Of a stretch of DNA of 12,123 bases, positions 5,060-12,123 are shown piece by piece. The stretch is from a bacterium (lineage in GTDB: Bacteria > Bacillota_A > Clostridia > Lachnospirales > Lachnospiraceae). The position numbers and the translations under genes were made by a program. How positions within the stretch are numbered: position 1 is the stretch's first letter; each line of letters opens with the position of its first letter. Below the pieces are notes generated by a model, which was not told the origin of the DNA, did not search any database, and worked only from the letters and a program-made list of their open reading frames with translations. The DNA lies in NCBI GenBank assembly GCA_004562915.1, contig SFQZ01000077.1, positions 1 through 12,123 of the forward strand, written 5' to 3'.

Positions 5060-7024
5060 TTGGAAAACTATACTAAGTATAAGTTGAAAAAGACTGACGA
5101 ACTGGAGTCTTTGCTGGCTGATAAAGATAATCTGTTCGTTATTGCCTGTAACAAGTGCTTTAAGGAATTTGAAACCGTGGATGAACCGGATTGTGGTGAG
5201 TTTGAAAAGCTTGCTGCAGGACTTGGAAAAACAATCACAGGCAGTGCAAAGGTGGATTTCTTATGTAACAAACATCACACCGAGCAGAAGCTGCCGGATA
5301 TGATTCCGGAAGGTACCGAGAATGTTATTGTTATTTCCTGTGGTCTGGGTATTCAGACGGTTGCAGATCTGGCAGGAAAACCGGTATATGCTGCCAGCAA
5401 TTCTTTAAATTATACTGGTCATCATGGCATGGCACTGACAAAGAAAAGCTGTGATGCATGTGCACAGTGTTATTTGAATATTACCGGCGGAATCTGCCCG
5501 ATCGTTGACTGCTCCAAGAGTCTCGTCAATGGACAGTGCGGCGGTGCCAAAGATGGAAAATGTGAAGTAGATGGCAACAAAGACTGTGCATGGGAAAAAA
5601 TTTACAGAAGACTGGAAAAACAGGGACGTCTGGAAGAATTTTTAAATCAGCCGATTCAGATTCGTGATTATTCCAAAACAAATTTCAAAGTTATTAATGA
5701 TTATGTGAAGTCTATTCGTGAGGAAAGACTGGCAGGTTATTCTGGCGGTGTACATCCGTCAGAACGCAAAGAGTACAGTGAACACATTGCTCTGGAGAGA
5801 TTCCCGGAACCGAAGACATTGGTTATTTCCATGTCTCAGCATTTGGGTGCTCCGGCAAATCCAATTGTTCAGGTAGGTGATACTGTAAAAGTCGGACAGA
5901 AGATCGGTGAGGCAGCAGGCTTTATCAGTGCTCCGGTGCATTCCAGTGTCAGCGGTACTGTAGTTGCAGTTGAACCACGTATGCATGCCACAAGAGGCAG
6001 TGAGGTTATGGCCGTAGTGATCGAATCGGATGGAAAGGATACTCTGCACGAATCTGTGAAACCGAATAAAGATCTGGACAGCCTTACACCGGATGAGATC
6101 ATCGATATCGTTCGTGAAGCAGGTATCGTTGGTATGGGTGGTGCCGGTTTCCCGACTTGTGTCAAACTGAAACCTGCAAAACCGGTAGATACCATTTTGT
6201 TGAACGGCTGCGAGTGTGAACCGCTTTTGACAGCAGACCACCGAGTACTTCTGGAGTTTGCAGATGATATTATTTATGGACTTAAGGCGATTCTTAAGAC
6301 AACAGGTGCGGAAAAAGGTCTTATTGTGATTGAGGATAATAAACCGGATGCCATTGAACTGATGCAGGCGAAAGTTGCTGATATCGAAAATATTGAAGTA
6401 GTAGTAGCGAAAACAAAATATCCGCAGGGTGCTGAAAAAACTCTTATCAAGCGTGTGATGGGAAGACAGGTACCTCGTGGAGGACTGCCGGCAGATGTTG
6501 GTGTTATCGTAGACAATATCAGTACAGTAAAAGCAATTTCAGATGCGATTCAGACGGGTATGCCACTGATTGAGCGTGTTGCAACTGTAACTGGTGAGAA
6601 AATCAAGAATCCGGGTAACTACATTTATAAGATTGGTACCAGCGTAAAAGAAATGATCGATTATTGTGGCGGTACAACTGATGACGATGTTCTGATTAAG
6701 ATGGGCGGACCGATGATGGGATTCGAACTTTCCGATCTGAATGTTCCGATGATGAAAGGATCCAATGGTATTATTGCCATTGATACCGATCAGACCGCTG
6801 AACAGCCATGTATCAAGTGCGGACGTTGTGTGGATGTCTGTCCTATGGATCTTTCACCTTTGTACTTCTCAAAATATGCGGATGAAGAAAACTGGCAGGG
6901 TATGAAAGATATGAATGTCATGGATTGTGTTGAGTGTAGATGTTGTCAATACATCTGTTCTTCCAAGATTCCGTTAGTTGCTAAGATCAAAGCCGGAAAA
7001 AATGCAGTAAGGGGGATGAAGTGA
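5060..7024 (+). CDS. rnfC2: RnfC2-like NADH-oxidising subunit of methylene-THF reductase, with N-terminal MetV-like domain
   Basis: This protein has 654 residues. Residues 1 to about 200 are a MetV-like domain: C30-x2-C33, then C131-x2-C134-x2-C137, C146, C151, C160, C168 and C176 in a block ending WEKIYRRL. Residues about 230-650 are an RnfC core: GGVHPSERKEYSE, a barrel-sandwich segment, G358-MGGAGFPT (the NADH/FMN loop), NGCECEPLLTADHR, an SLBB-like region, and two ferredoxin motifs, C584-x2-C587-x2-C590-x3-C594 and C623-x2-C626-x2-C629-x3-C633, for two [4Fe-4S] clusters. In Acetobacterium woodii a soluble RnfC2 works with MetV and MetF to reduce methylene-THF with NADH; the same gene trio here points to that role in the cytoplasm. 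TTG 5060 is chosen because AGGAAGG (5046-5052) sits 7 bases upstream and no ATG lies nearby. The next gene starts 1 base after the stop. Confidence 0.88.
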   Translation: MENYTKYKLKKTDELESLLADKDNLFVIACNKCFKEFETVDEPDCGEFEKLAAGLGKTITGSAKVDFLCNKHHTEQKLPDMIPEGTENVIVISCGLGIQTVADLAGKPVYAASNSLNYTGHHGMALTKKSCDACAQCYLNITGGICPIVDCSKSLVNGQCGGAKDGKCEVDGNKDCAWEKIYRRLEKQGRLEEFLNQPIQIRDYSKTNFKVINDYVKSIREERLAGYSGGVHPSERKEYSEHIALERFPEPKTLVISMSQHLGAPANPIVQVGDTVKVGQKIGEAAGFISAPVHSSVSGTVVAVEPRMHATRGSEVMAVVIESDGKDTLHESVKPNKDLDSLTPDEIIDIVREAGIVGMGGAGFPTCVKLKPAKPVDTILLNGCECEPLLTADHRVLLEFADDIIYGLKAILKTTGAEKGLIVIEDNKPDAIELMQAKVADIENIEVVVAKTKYPQGAEKTLIKRVMGRQVPRGGLPADVGVIVDNISTVKAISDAIQTGMPLIERVATVTGEKIKNPGNYIYKIGTSVKEMIDYCGGTTDDDVLIKMGGPMMGFELSDLNVPMMKGSNGIIAIDTDQTAEQPCIKCGRCVDVCPMDLSPLYFSKYADEENWQGMKDMNVMDCVECRCCQYICSSKIPLVAKIKAGKNAVRGMK

Positions 7025-7025
7025 T

Positions 7026-7649
7026 ATGTTAATTACCCAATTAAAAGCTAAGGAAACTATCGTATCACTGGCAGAAGGAAAAAAAGTCTTTATCATCAAC
7101 TGCCATGGATGCAAAGAAGTCCGTTTTCCGGAAAAAGAAGCCGCAGAATTTCAGAAGGAATTGGCTGCAGCCGGAAATGTGACCGGAACAATTACCACAG
7201 ATTATATCTGTAATCCGGAAAATATGAAGCTGCGTCTCGAAAAACATATGAGTGAGATTGAAGCAGCAGATGTTGTACTGGTATACTCCTGTGGTGTTGG
7301 TGTACAGACGATCGCCGAATATCTGGAGAATAAGAAAGTATGCGCAGCCTGCGATACATATCCGGTACCGGGATTTCAGGGAGTTACACCACTGGAATAT
7401 GACTGTAAACAGTGTGGGGAATGTTACCTGAATCTGACTGGCGGAATTTGCCCGATTACTGCCTGCTCCAAGAGTCTGGTGAATGGACAGTGCGGCGGTT
7501 CCAAGGACGGCAAATGTGAAGTTGACGGCAGTATGGAATGCGGCTGGGAACGTATATACAGACGACTGGCACAGATTGGACGACTGGATGTATTGAAGTG
7601 CCCGGTTCAGGTTCGTAATTACGCAACTGATGACGAAGTAGGTAAATAA
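7026..7649 (+). CDS. metV: MetV, zinc/iron-sulfur subunit of methylene-THF reductase
   Basis: This 207-residue protein matches the MetV family (methylene-THF reductase C-terminal-like domain) that partners a short MetF in acetogens. It shows C26-x2-C29 near the N-terminus, an internal CNPENMK and SCGVGVQT, and a cysteine-rich C-terminus: C127-x2-C130-x2-C133, C142, C147, C156, C164 and C172, ending WERIYRRL. In the family these cysteines bind zinc and a [4Fe-4S] cluster that passes electrons to the flavin of MetF. The gene starts 1 base after the RnfC2-like stop, with GGGGGATG just upstream, so the two are translationally coupled. It is a clear paralogue of the N-terminal domain of that protein: the cysteine pattern is identical and the DNA between 7440 and 7565 is closely similar to 5486-5611. 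Confidence 0.9.
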   Translation: MLITQLKAKETIVSLAEGKKVFIINCHGCKEVRFPEKEAAEFQKELAAAGNVTGTITTDYICNPENMKLRLEKHMSEIEAADVVLVYSCGVGVQTIAEYLENKKVCAACDTYPVPGFQGVTPLEYDCKQCGECYLNLTGGICPITACSKSLVNGQCGGSKDGKCEVDGSMECGWERIYRRLAQIGRLDVLKCPVQVRNYATDDEVGK

Positions 7650-7690
7650 ACAGCGAGCTGTTTAAATATATAAGATTGGAGCAATGTATA

Positions 7691-8569
7691 ATGAAAATTA
7701 CTGAGTTATTTGATCGTGGTGAATTTGTAGTTTCTGCGGAAGTTGGACCGCCGAAAGGAATTCATATTGAACATATGCTGGAAGAAGCAAAAACATATTT
7801 GAGTGGTATCACAGCGGTTAACGTGACAGATAATCAGTCTTCCGTAATGCGTCTGGGTTCACTTGCTACCTGTAAAGCTCTGAAAGACGAGGGACTGACA
7901 CCGATTTTTCAGTTGACTTGCCGTGACAGAAACCGTATTGCACTGCAGTCAGATCTTCTGAGCGCAGCTATGCTGGGAATCGAAAACCTGCTGCTTCTGA
8001 CAGGTGACCATACAAAGATGGGTGATCATCCACAGGCAAAACCTGTTTTTGATCTGGATTCTGTTTCTTTGATTCATACGGTAAAACAGTTGGAAGCTGG
8101 TGTTGACCTGGGTGGAAATCCATTGGTTGGTGAACCGCCAAAATTTGCAAAAGGTGCAGTTGTATCTCCTTGCAGCGATTCTGTTGATGCACAGCTTGCA
8201 AAGATGGAACGTAAAGTGATGGCTGGAGCAGATTATTTCCAGACACAGGCTGTTTTTGAGCCGGAAAAATTCATTAAATTTATGGAAAAAGCAAAACAGT
8301 TTGGAAAACCGGTTCAGGTTGGTATCATTATTCCGAAGTCTGCAGGTATGGCTAAATTCATGAATAACAATGTTGCAGGTGTTCATGTACCGGATGAAAT
8401 GATTGAAGAACTGAAAGCAGACAAAGAAAAGACCAAAGCAGGTATTACGGGTGTAGAGATTGCCGCACGTATTATAAAAGAATGTAAACCATACTGCCAG
8501 GGTGTACATATCATGGCACTTGGCTGGGAAGACAAGGTACCAGAACTTCTGAAGCAGGCTGGTATCTAA
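7691..8569 (+). CDS. metF: Methylenetetrahydrofolate reductase, MetF
   Basis: This 292-residue FAD-dependent TIM barrel reduces 5,10-methylene-THF to 5-methyl-THF, the last step of the methyl branch before methyl transfer to the corrinoid protein; the product also feeds methionine synthesis. E17 in SAEVGPP matches the active-site glutamate known from E. coli MetF. TCRDRNR (76-82) and L103-TGD106-H match folate- and flavin-binding segments, and YFQTQAVF and a conserved GIIIP strand follow. The length fits the short bacterial form, which lacks the eukaryotic regulatory domain. I chose ATG 7691 because GGAG (7678-7681) lies 9 bases upstream; a TTG at 7676 would add five residues but would have to use the same purines as codons. 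It follows metV by 41 bases and precedes a terminator. Direct NADH use is unlikely in this setting, since RnfC2 and MetV are there to deliver electrons. Confidence 0.95.
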   Translation: MKITELFDRGEFVVSAEVGPPKGIHIEHMLEEAKTYLSGITAVNVTDNQSSVMRLGSLATCKALKDEGLTPIFQLTCRDRNRIALQSDLLSAAMLGIENLLLLTGDHTKMGDHPQAKPVFDLDSVSLIHTVKQLEAGVDLGGNPLVGEPPKFAKGAVVSPCSDSVDAQLAKMERKVMAGADYFQTQAVFEPEKFIKFMEKAKQFGKPVQVGIIIPKSAGMAKFMNNNVAGVHVPDEMIEELKADKEKTKAGITGVEIAARIIKECKPYCQGVHIMALGWEDKVPELLKQAGI

Positions 8570-8603
8570 TCCCTTACAATCATAGATCAAAACGATAATC
8601 TTC

Positions 8604-8645
8604 AAATGGCTGGAAGCTGTCACAGGCTTTCAGCCGTTTCATTTT
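8604..8645 (+). terminator. Rho-independent terminator after metF
   Basis: GGCTGGAAGC (8608-8617) pairs with GCTTTCAGCC (8626-8635), with one G-U pair, around an 8-base loop. AAAT before and GTTT after extend the stem to 14 pairs, followed by CATTTT. It lies 35 bases beyond the metF stop. The U tract is short, so the strength is uncertain. Confidence 0.7.
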
Positions 8646-8672
8646 GTGATCATATTTATTTCAACTCTGGTA

Positions 8673-8701
8673 TTGTTTCCCTCAAAATAAAAAGCTATAA
8701 T
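8673..8701 (+). promoter_or_regulatory. Promoter of the phosphoesterase-rubrerythrin / ABC exporter operon
   Basis: A perfect TATAAT (8696-8701) lies 17 bases after TTGTTT (8673-8678; 3 of 6 to TTGACA). Transcription would begin near 8708, about 35 bases before the ATG. Confidence 0.65.
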
Positions 8702-8742
8702 AAAGTAAGTTATGAATTAATTGTATTAAAGGCAGGTATATT

Positions 8743-10011
8743 ATGAACAAAATAAAAATTCAGAAGGTAATGCAGCCAATTCTGCAGCTTCCCGAGGTAA
8801 AATCCCTGGGTGTAATCGGCGATCCCGGATGCGAAGGTTTGGGAACGTATAATATGAAAGTGTATGCAGGTGCACTGGAAAAAAGTGCTGAAGATGATAT
8901 CACGCTGATTGCGGGAGATCTGGTACCGATTGGTAATGCCCATTATTACGGAAGCATCAATGAGCTGACTGAAAGCATTGCACACAATGATATCTATGTG
9001 CTGCGGGGAAATCATGATACCGGAGAATATACGGAATATTACGGACGAAAAAACTACGCATTGATTGCAAAGGATTTTTCAGTAGTTGTCCTGGACAATG
9101 CTATGCGTACCTTTGAAGAAGAAGGTCTGGAACTTCTGAAACAGGTGCTGGAAATGGAAGAGGTTCGGCAGGTGATCGTGGCTTTCCATATCCCTGTTCC
9201 CAATCATTTTATACGGAATTCTGTGTCGGAAGAAGAATTTTCACGACTGAAAGAAGCTTATAGTTCTCACAAAGACAAGGTAAAATATCTTCTTTGTGGT
9301 CATGTACATTCTCGGTTCGAAGATGTGGTGGACGATATTCCGTTGATTTGTACCGGCGGGGGCGGAGCTTTGATTGAGGATGTATCGGAGGATATTCGAG
9401 CTTGCGATGTGGAACATCATATCGTTCATTTTTATATGCAGGATGGTGTGCTTCGGTATCGTTTTGAGAATCTATCAGAAAACGGATATGAGAAAGAGAG
9501 AAAAGTATCCATTTTGAAAGAGAATCTGGAAAAAACGGTTGCCAATGAGCTGATGGCGCATCTGAAATATCTGATGTTTGCGGACCGGGCTCGAAGAAGA
9601 GGGATGGAGAAAGCAGCCAACCTCTTTGAGGCATTGGCTGCTTCTGAATACCATCATGCGAGAAATTTTTATTCCGTGATTGAAAATCCTGCACCATTTG
9701 GTGAATCTGTGGAAAAGTTTGTTCCGGGTGAGGAGTTTGAATATCAGCGCTTTTATAAGATGATGGAGGAGTATGCCGAAGAAAAAGAGGCACCTCTGAC
9801 AAAACAGGCTTATGCAGGAGCGGCAGCGGCAGAGAAAATTCACGCAGCACTTCTGAAAGAAGCGGAAAACATAGAAGAATTTAACAGAGATGCTGTTTAC
9901 GTATGTCCTATCTGTGGTTTTGTGATGACAGGAGATCACATTCCGGATCGCTGTCCGGTATGCGGAGGACCCAAGCGGCAGTATGAAGAATTTGATGTGA
10001 AGAATCAATAA
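8743..10011 (+). CDS. Metallophosphoesterase-rubrerythrin-rubredoxin fusion protein
   Basis: This 422-residue cytoplasmic protein has three parts. Residues about 18-235 are a calcineurin-like phosphoesterase: GD59, G-N90-H91-D92, FH149IP and GH187VH189. The first motif reads G-D27-P-G where D-x-H is usual, so one metal-ligand histidine is missing. Residues about 255-375 form a rubrerythrin-like four-helix di-iron domain: E269, E302-x2-H305, E333 and E364-x2-H367. Residues 388-407 are a rubredoxin-like knuckle, C388-PIC391-G and C404-PVC407-G, as at the C-terminus of rubrerythrin. Rubrerythrins reduce peroxide in anaerobes; the phosphoesterase substrate cannot be read from sequence. One uninterrupted frame joins the parts through a charged linker near 240-262. 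ATG 8743 follows AAAGGCAGG, and an ABC exporter follows after 15 bases. I do not know a characterised protein with this layout. Confidence 0.82.
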   Translation: MNKIKIQKVMQPILQLPEVKSLGVIGDPGCEGLGTYNMKVYAGALEKSAEDDITLIAGDLVPIGNAHYYGSINELTESIAHNDIYVLRGNHDTGEYTEYYGRKNYALIAKDFSVVVLDNAMRTFEEEGLELLKQVLEMEEVRQVIVAFHIPVPNHFIRNSVSEEEFSRLKEAYSSHKDKVKYLLCGHVHSRFEDVVDDIPLICTGGGGALIEDVSEDIRACDVEHHIVHFYMQDGVLRYRFENLSENGYEKERKVSILKENLEKTVANELMAHLKYLMFADRARRRGMEKAANLFEALAASEYHHARNFYSVIENPAPFGESVEKFVPGEEFEYQRFYKMMEEYAEEKEAPLTKQAYAGAAAAEKIHAALLKEAENIEEFNRDAVYVCPICGFVMTGDHIPDRCPVCGGPKRQYEEFDVKNQ

Positions 10012-10026
10012 TGACAGGAGTGTAAA

Positions 10027-11760
10027 ATGGATAACAAATTAAAAAGGCTGGCTGCTTACTATAAGCCATATATAGGATTATTCTGGTCGGATATGTTTTT
10101 TGCCATGCTTGGTGCGGCAGTAACGCTGATCATTCCACTGTTGGTAAGATATATCACAGGTACTGTGGTGGAACTTCCCATAGAGGAATCTACAAAAATC
10201 ATTATTAAAATCGGCATTGTTATGTTGGCTATGGTAGCTTTGGAATGCTTCTGCAATTTTTACATTGCATATTTCGGGCATGTCATGGGTGCCAAGATTG
10301 AGCATGACATGCGAAATGAGATTTTCGGTCATTATCAGAAGCTTTCGTTTGCGTTTTATGACAATCAGAAAGTTGGACATTTGCTTTCCAGAATCACCAG
10401 TGATCTGTTTGACATTACAGAACTTCTTCATCATGGTCCGGAAGATGTAGTGATATCTCTGATTAAACTGGTGGGAGCTTTCGCAATTTTAATCATGGTA
10501 AATGTGAAACTGGCACTGGTGGCAATGGCGATTGTGCTGGTCATGCTTGTCTATGCTGTTGCTCTGAATAAGAAAATGAAAAATGCTTTTAAGGAAAACA
10601 GAGCAAGAATAGCTGATATTAACAGTCAGATTGAGGATAGTTTATCGGGTATCCGGGTGGTGAAGTCTTTCAGCAATGAAGAGGCGGAAATGAACAAATT
10701 CAAAGTCGGAAATGCCAGGTTTGTGGATTCCAAGAAGAAAAGCTATCGGTATATGGCAACATTTCATTCCGGTATGGGTGCATTTTCCACACTGATTACA
10801 GTAGGTTCACTGATCATGGGTGCATTTTTAATGGCGTCCGGAGAACTTTCTTCAGCAGATCTGGTAACATTCCTTCTTTATATCAGCAACTTTACGGAAC
10901 CGGTTAAAAAGCTGGTGAATTTCACCGAACAGTTCCAGAATGGTTACAGTGGATACGAACGTTTCCTGGAAATCATGAGCATTGCACCGGATATTAAAGA
11001 TGAACCGGATGCGGTTTCTATTGACACTGCAAAAGGAGATATTGAGTTTGATCATGTGACTTTCCATTATGAAGAAAATAAAGAAAATGTTTTGTCAAAT
11101 GTAAATCTGAAAGTAAAGCAGGGAGAATATGTGGCATTGGTAGGAAGCAGCGGTGCAGGAAAAACTACACTTTGTTCCCTGATTCCGCGGTTCTATGATG
11201 TAACAGATGGAAGCGTGAAACTGGATGGAATGGATGTGCGTAAGCTGAAATTGAAAGATCTGCGGCGTCAGATTGGTATTGTTCAGCAGGATGTATATTT
11301 GTTTGCTGGAACGGTCATGGACAATATCCGTTATGGAAAACCGGAAGCGACGGATGAAGAAGTCATTCGTGCGGCAATCGCTGCCAATGCCCATGAATTT
11401 ATCAAAAATCTTCCACAGGGTTATGATACGGATATCGGACAGAGAGGGGTGAAACTGTCCGGTGGACAGAAACAAAGACTTTCGATTGCAAGAGTATTTT
11501 TGAAGAATCCTCCGGTGCTGATTTTTGATGAGGCAACGTCTGCTCTGGACAATGAAAGTGAAAAAATTGTGCAGAAGTCGCTGGAAAAACTGGCAAAAGA
11601 CAGAACAACATTTGTGATTGCCCACCGTTTGTCTACGATTCGGAATGCACAGAGAATCCTGGTACTTACAGAAAATGGAATCGAAGAAGAGGGAAATCAT
11701 GAGACGTTGCTGAAAAAAGGCGGCATTTATGCAGGACTGTATGAAATGCAATTTCAATGA
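10027..11760 (+). CDS. ABC exporter half-transporter (fused permease and ATPase)
   Basis: This 577-residue protein has the usual length of a half-size type IV ABC exporter of the MsbA/MdlB/LmrA kind. Residues 1 to about 310 carry about six hydrophobic segments (for example near 22-45, 60-85, 140-185 and 240-290) with coupling-helix sequence between them. Residues about 335-570 are the ATPase: Walker A G373-SSGAGKTT, Q-loop Q420, signature L477-SGGQ, Walker B LIF500-D501-E502 followed by the D-loop SALD, and switch H533. All catalytic residues are intact, so it should form an active homodimer, or a heterodimer with a partner outside the window. The substrate (lipid, peptide, drug or metabolite) cannot be told. 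ATG 10027 follows AGGAG at 10016-10020. The gap of 15 bases from the preceding fusion gene indicates co-transcription. I see no clear terminator after it. Confidence 0.93.
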   Translation: MDNKLKRLAAYYKPYIGLFWSDMFFAMLGAAVTLIIPLLVRYITGTVVELPIEESTKIIIKIGIVMLAMVALECFCNFYIAYFGHVMGAKIEHDMRNEIFGHYQKLSFAFYDNQKVGHLLSRITSDLFDITELLHHGPEDVVISLIKLVGAFAILIMVNVKLALVAMAIVLVMLVYAVALNKKMKNAFKENRARIADINSQIEDSLSGIRVVKSFSNEEAEMNKFKVGNARFVDSKKKSYRYMATFHSGMGAFSTLITVGSLIMGAFLMASGELSSADLVTFLLYISNFTEPVKKLVNFTEQFQNGYSGYERFLEIMSIAPDIKDEPDAVSIDTAKGDIEFDHVTFHYEENKENVLSNVNLKVKQGEYVALVGSSGAGKTTLCSLIPRFYDVTDGSVKLDGMDVRKLKLKDLRRQIGIVQQDVYLFAGTVMDNIRYGKPEATDEEVIRAAIAANAHEFIKNLPQGYDTDIGQRGVKLSGGQKQRLSIARVFLKNPPVLIFDEATSALDNESEKIVQKSLEKLAKDRTTFVIAHRLSTIRNAQRILVLTENGIEEEGNHETLLKKGGIYAGLYEMQFQ

Positions 11761-11795
11761 CAGAATGCGAACTGACTTTTGTAAAGATATACAGG

Positions 11796-11824
11796 TTGAC
11801 TTATAGAAACAACATCCGTATAAT
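11796..11824 (+). promoter_or_regulatory. Near-consensus sigma-A promoter of hisC
   Basis: TTGACT (11796-11801; 5 of 6) and a perfect TATAAT (11819-11824) are exactly 17 bases apart. Transcription would start near 11831, about 44 bases before the ATG, too short a leader for a T-box. Confidence 0.85.
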
Positions 11825-11874
11825 ACAGAGTGATTCATGAAAATGACAAGCAATTTATCACTAAGGAGGCAGCA

Positions 11875-12123
11875 ATGAGAAACTGGGAAGAAAATGTCCG
11901 TAAAGTTGTACCCTATGTACCGGGCGAACAGCCAAAAGAACGGAATCTGATCAAACTGAATACCAATGAAAACCCCTACCCTCCGTCACCGAAGGTAGAG
12001 CAGGCCTTGAGGGAGATGAATATAGACTGTATGCGTCTGTATCCGGATCCGGCAGCACATCTGCTGGTAAAAGCGATTGCGGATTTTTATCATCTTCAGG
12101 AGGATCAGGTATTTGTGGGAGTT
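11875..12123 (+). CDS. hisC: Histidinol-phosphate aminotransferase, N-terminal part
   Basis: The first 83 codons are present and the gene runs off the window. HisC is a PLP-dependent class I/II aminotransferase that converts imidazole-acetol phosphate and glutamate to histidinol phosphate in histidine synthesis. The start NWEENVRKVVPYVPGEQP, then the motif LNTNENPYPPSP, then RLYPDPAA are characteristic of HisC N-termini. The PLP lysine would lie downstream of the window. AAGGAGG (11863-11869) sits 5 bases before ATG 11875, and a near-consensus promoter lies upstream, so hisC begins its own transcript. Whether other his genes follow cannot be seen. Related aminotransferases such as CobD share this N-terminal look, but HisC is by far the likeliest. 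Confidence 0.93.
   Translation, partial: MRNWEENVRKVVPYVPGEQPKERNLIKLNTNENPYPPSPKVEQALREMNIDCMRLYPDPAAHLLVKAIADFYHLQEDQVFVGV

Noticed and set aside
10278..10312. Perfect 10-bp inverted repeat GCATGTCATG / CATGACATGC
   Set aside because: It lies inside the ABC exporter coding sequence (HVMGAKIEHDM) with no promoter nearby; most likely a coding coincidence.
11825..11874. T-box or his attenuator in front of hisC
   Set aside because: The leader from the near-consensus promoter is only about 44 bases and shows no hairpin or run of His codons.

Overview
The window looks like a piece of a low-to-moderate GC Firmicutes chromosome, most likely a Lachnospiraceae gut anaerobe of the Blautia type. The reasons are the codon style, strong AGGAGG-like ribosome binding sites, a TTG start, TTGACA/TATAAT promoters, and a cluster for an NADH-linked methylene-tetrahydrofolate reductase of the kind known from acetogens. 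The genus is an inference.

Bases 1 to about 1830 are a rearranged, decayed region. It opens with the 3'-truncated end of a queuosine-precursor transporter gene (VUT/YhhQ family) that runs straight into a remnant type I-C-like CRISPR array: two identical repeats plus a possible degenerate third. The last codons and the stop of the broken transporter frame lie in the first repeat. On the minus strand follow two genes that look like cargo of a mobile element: a truncated, frameshifted ExeA/TniB-like AAA ATPase and an apparently intact DUF6618-like small protein with its own terminator. These abut the C-terminal third of a zinc-type alcohol dehydrogenase, which has lost its N-terminus and has a stop in frame. 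No cas genes, transposase or attachment sites are visible.

Bases 1867 to 4859 are a divergent pair: a ROK-family repressor (minus) and a long-chain mannitol dehydrogenase/fructuronate reductase family enzyme (plus). The 236-bp gap between them holds two clean inverted repeats, each overlapping a candidate -10 box. This suggests local, sugar- or uronate-responsive control by the ROK protein. The broken alcohol dehydrogenase beside them may once have belonged to the same polyol pathway.

Bases 4904 to 8645 are one probable operon: promoter, a leader with a long hairpin, then an RnfC2-like subunit carrying an N-terminal MetV-like domain, a free MetV, and MetF, closed by a hairpin with a U-rich tail. 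Together they should make an NADH-oxidising methylene-THF reductase of the methyl branch of the Wood-Ljungdahl pathway.

Bases 8673 to 11760 are a second operon: an unusual three-domain protein (metallophosphoesterase, rubrerythrin-like di-iron domain, rubredoxin-like knuckle) followed 15 bp later by an ABC exporter half-transporter. The window ends inside hisC, which starts after a near-consensus promoter.

I do not see a complete, clearly new system. The most interesting items are the CRISPR/transporter deletion scar, the phosphoesterase-rubrerythrin fusion, the dyads beside the ROK gene, and the structured leader of the methylene-THF reductase operon.
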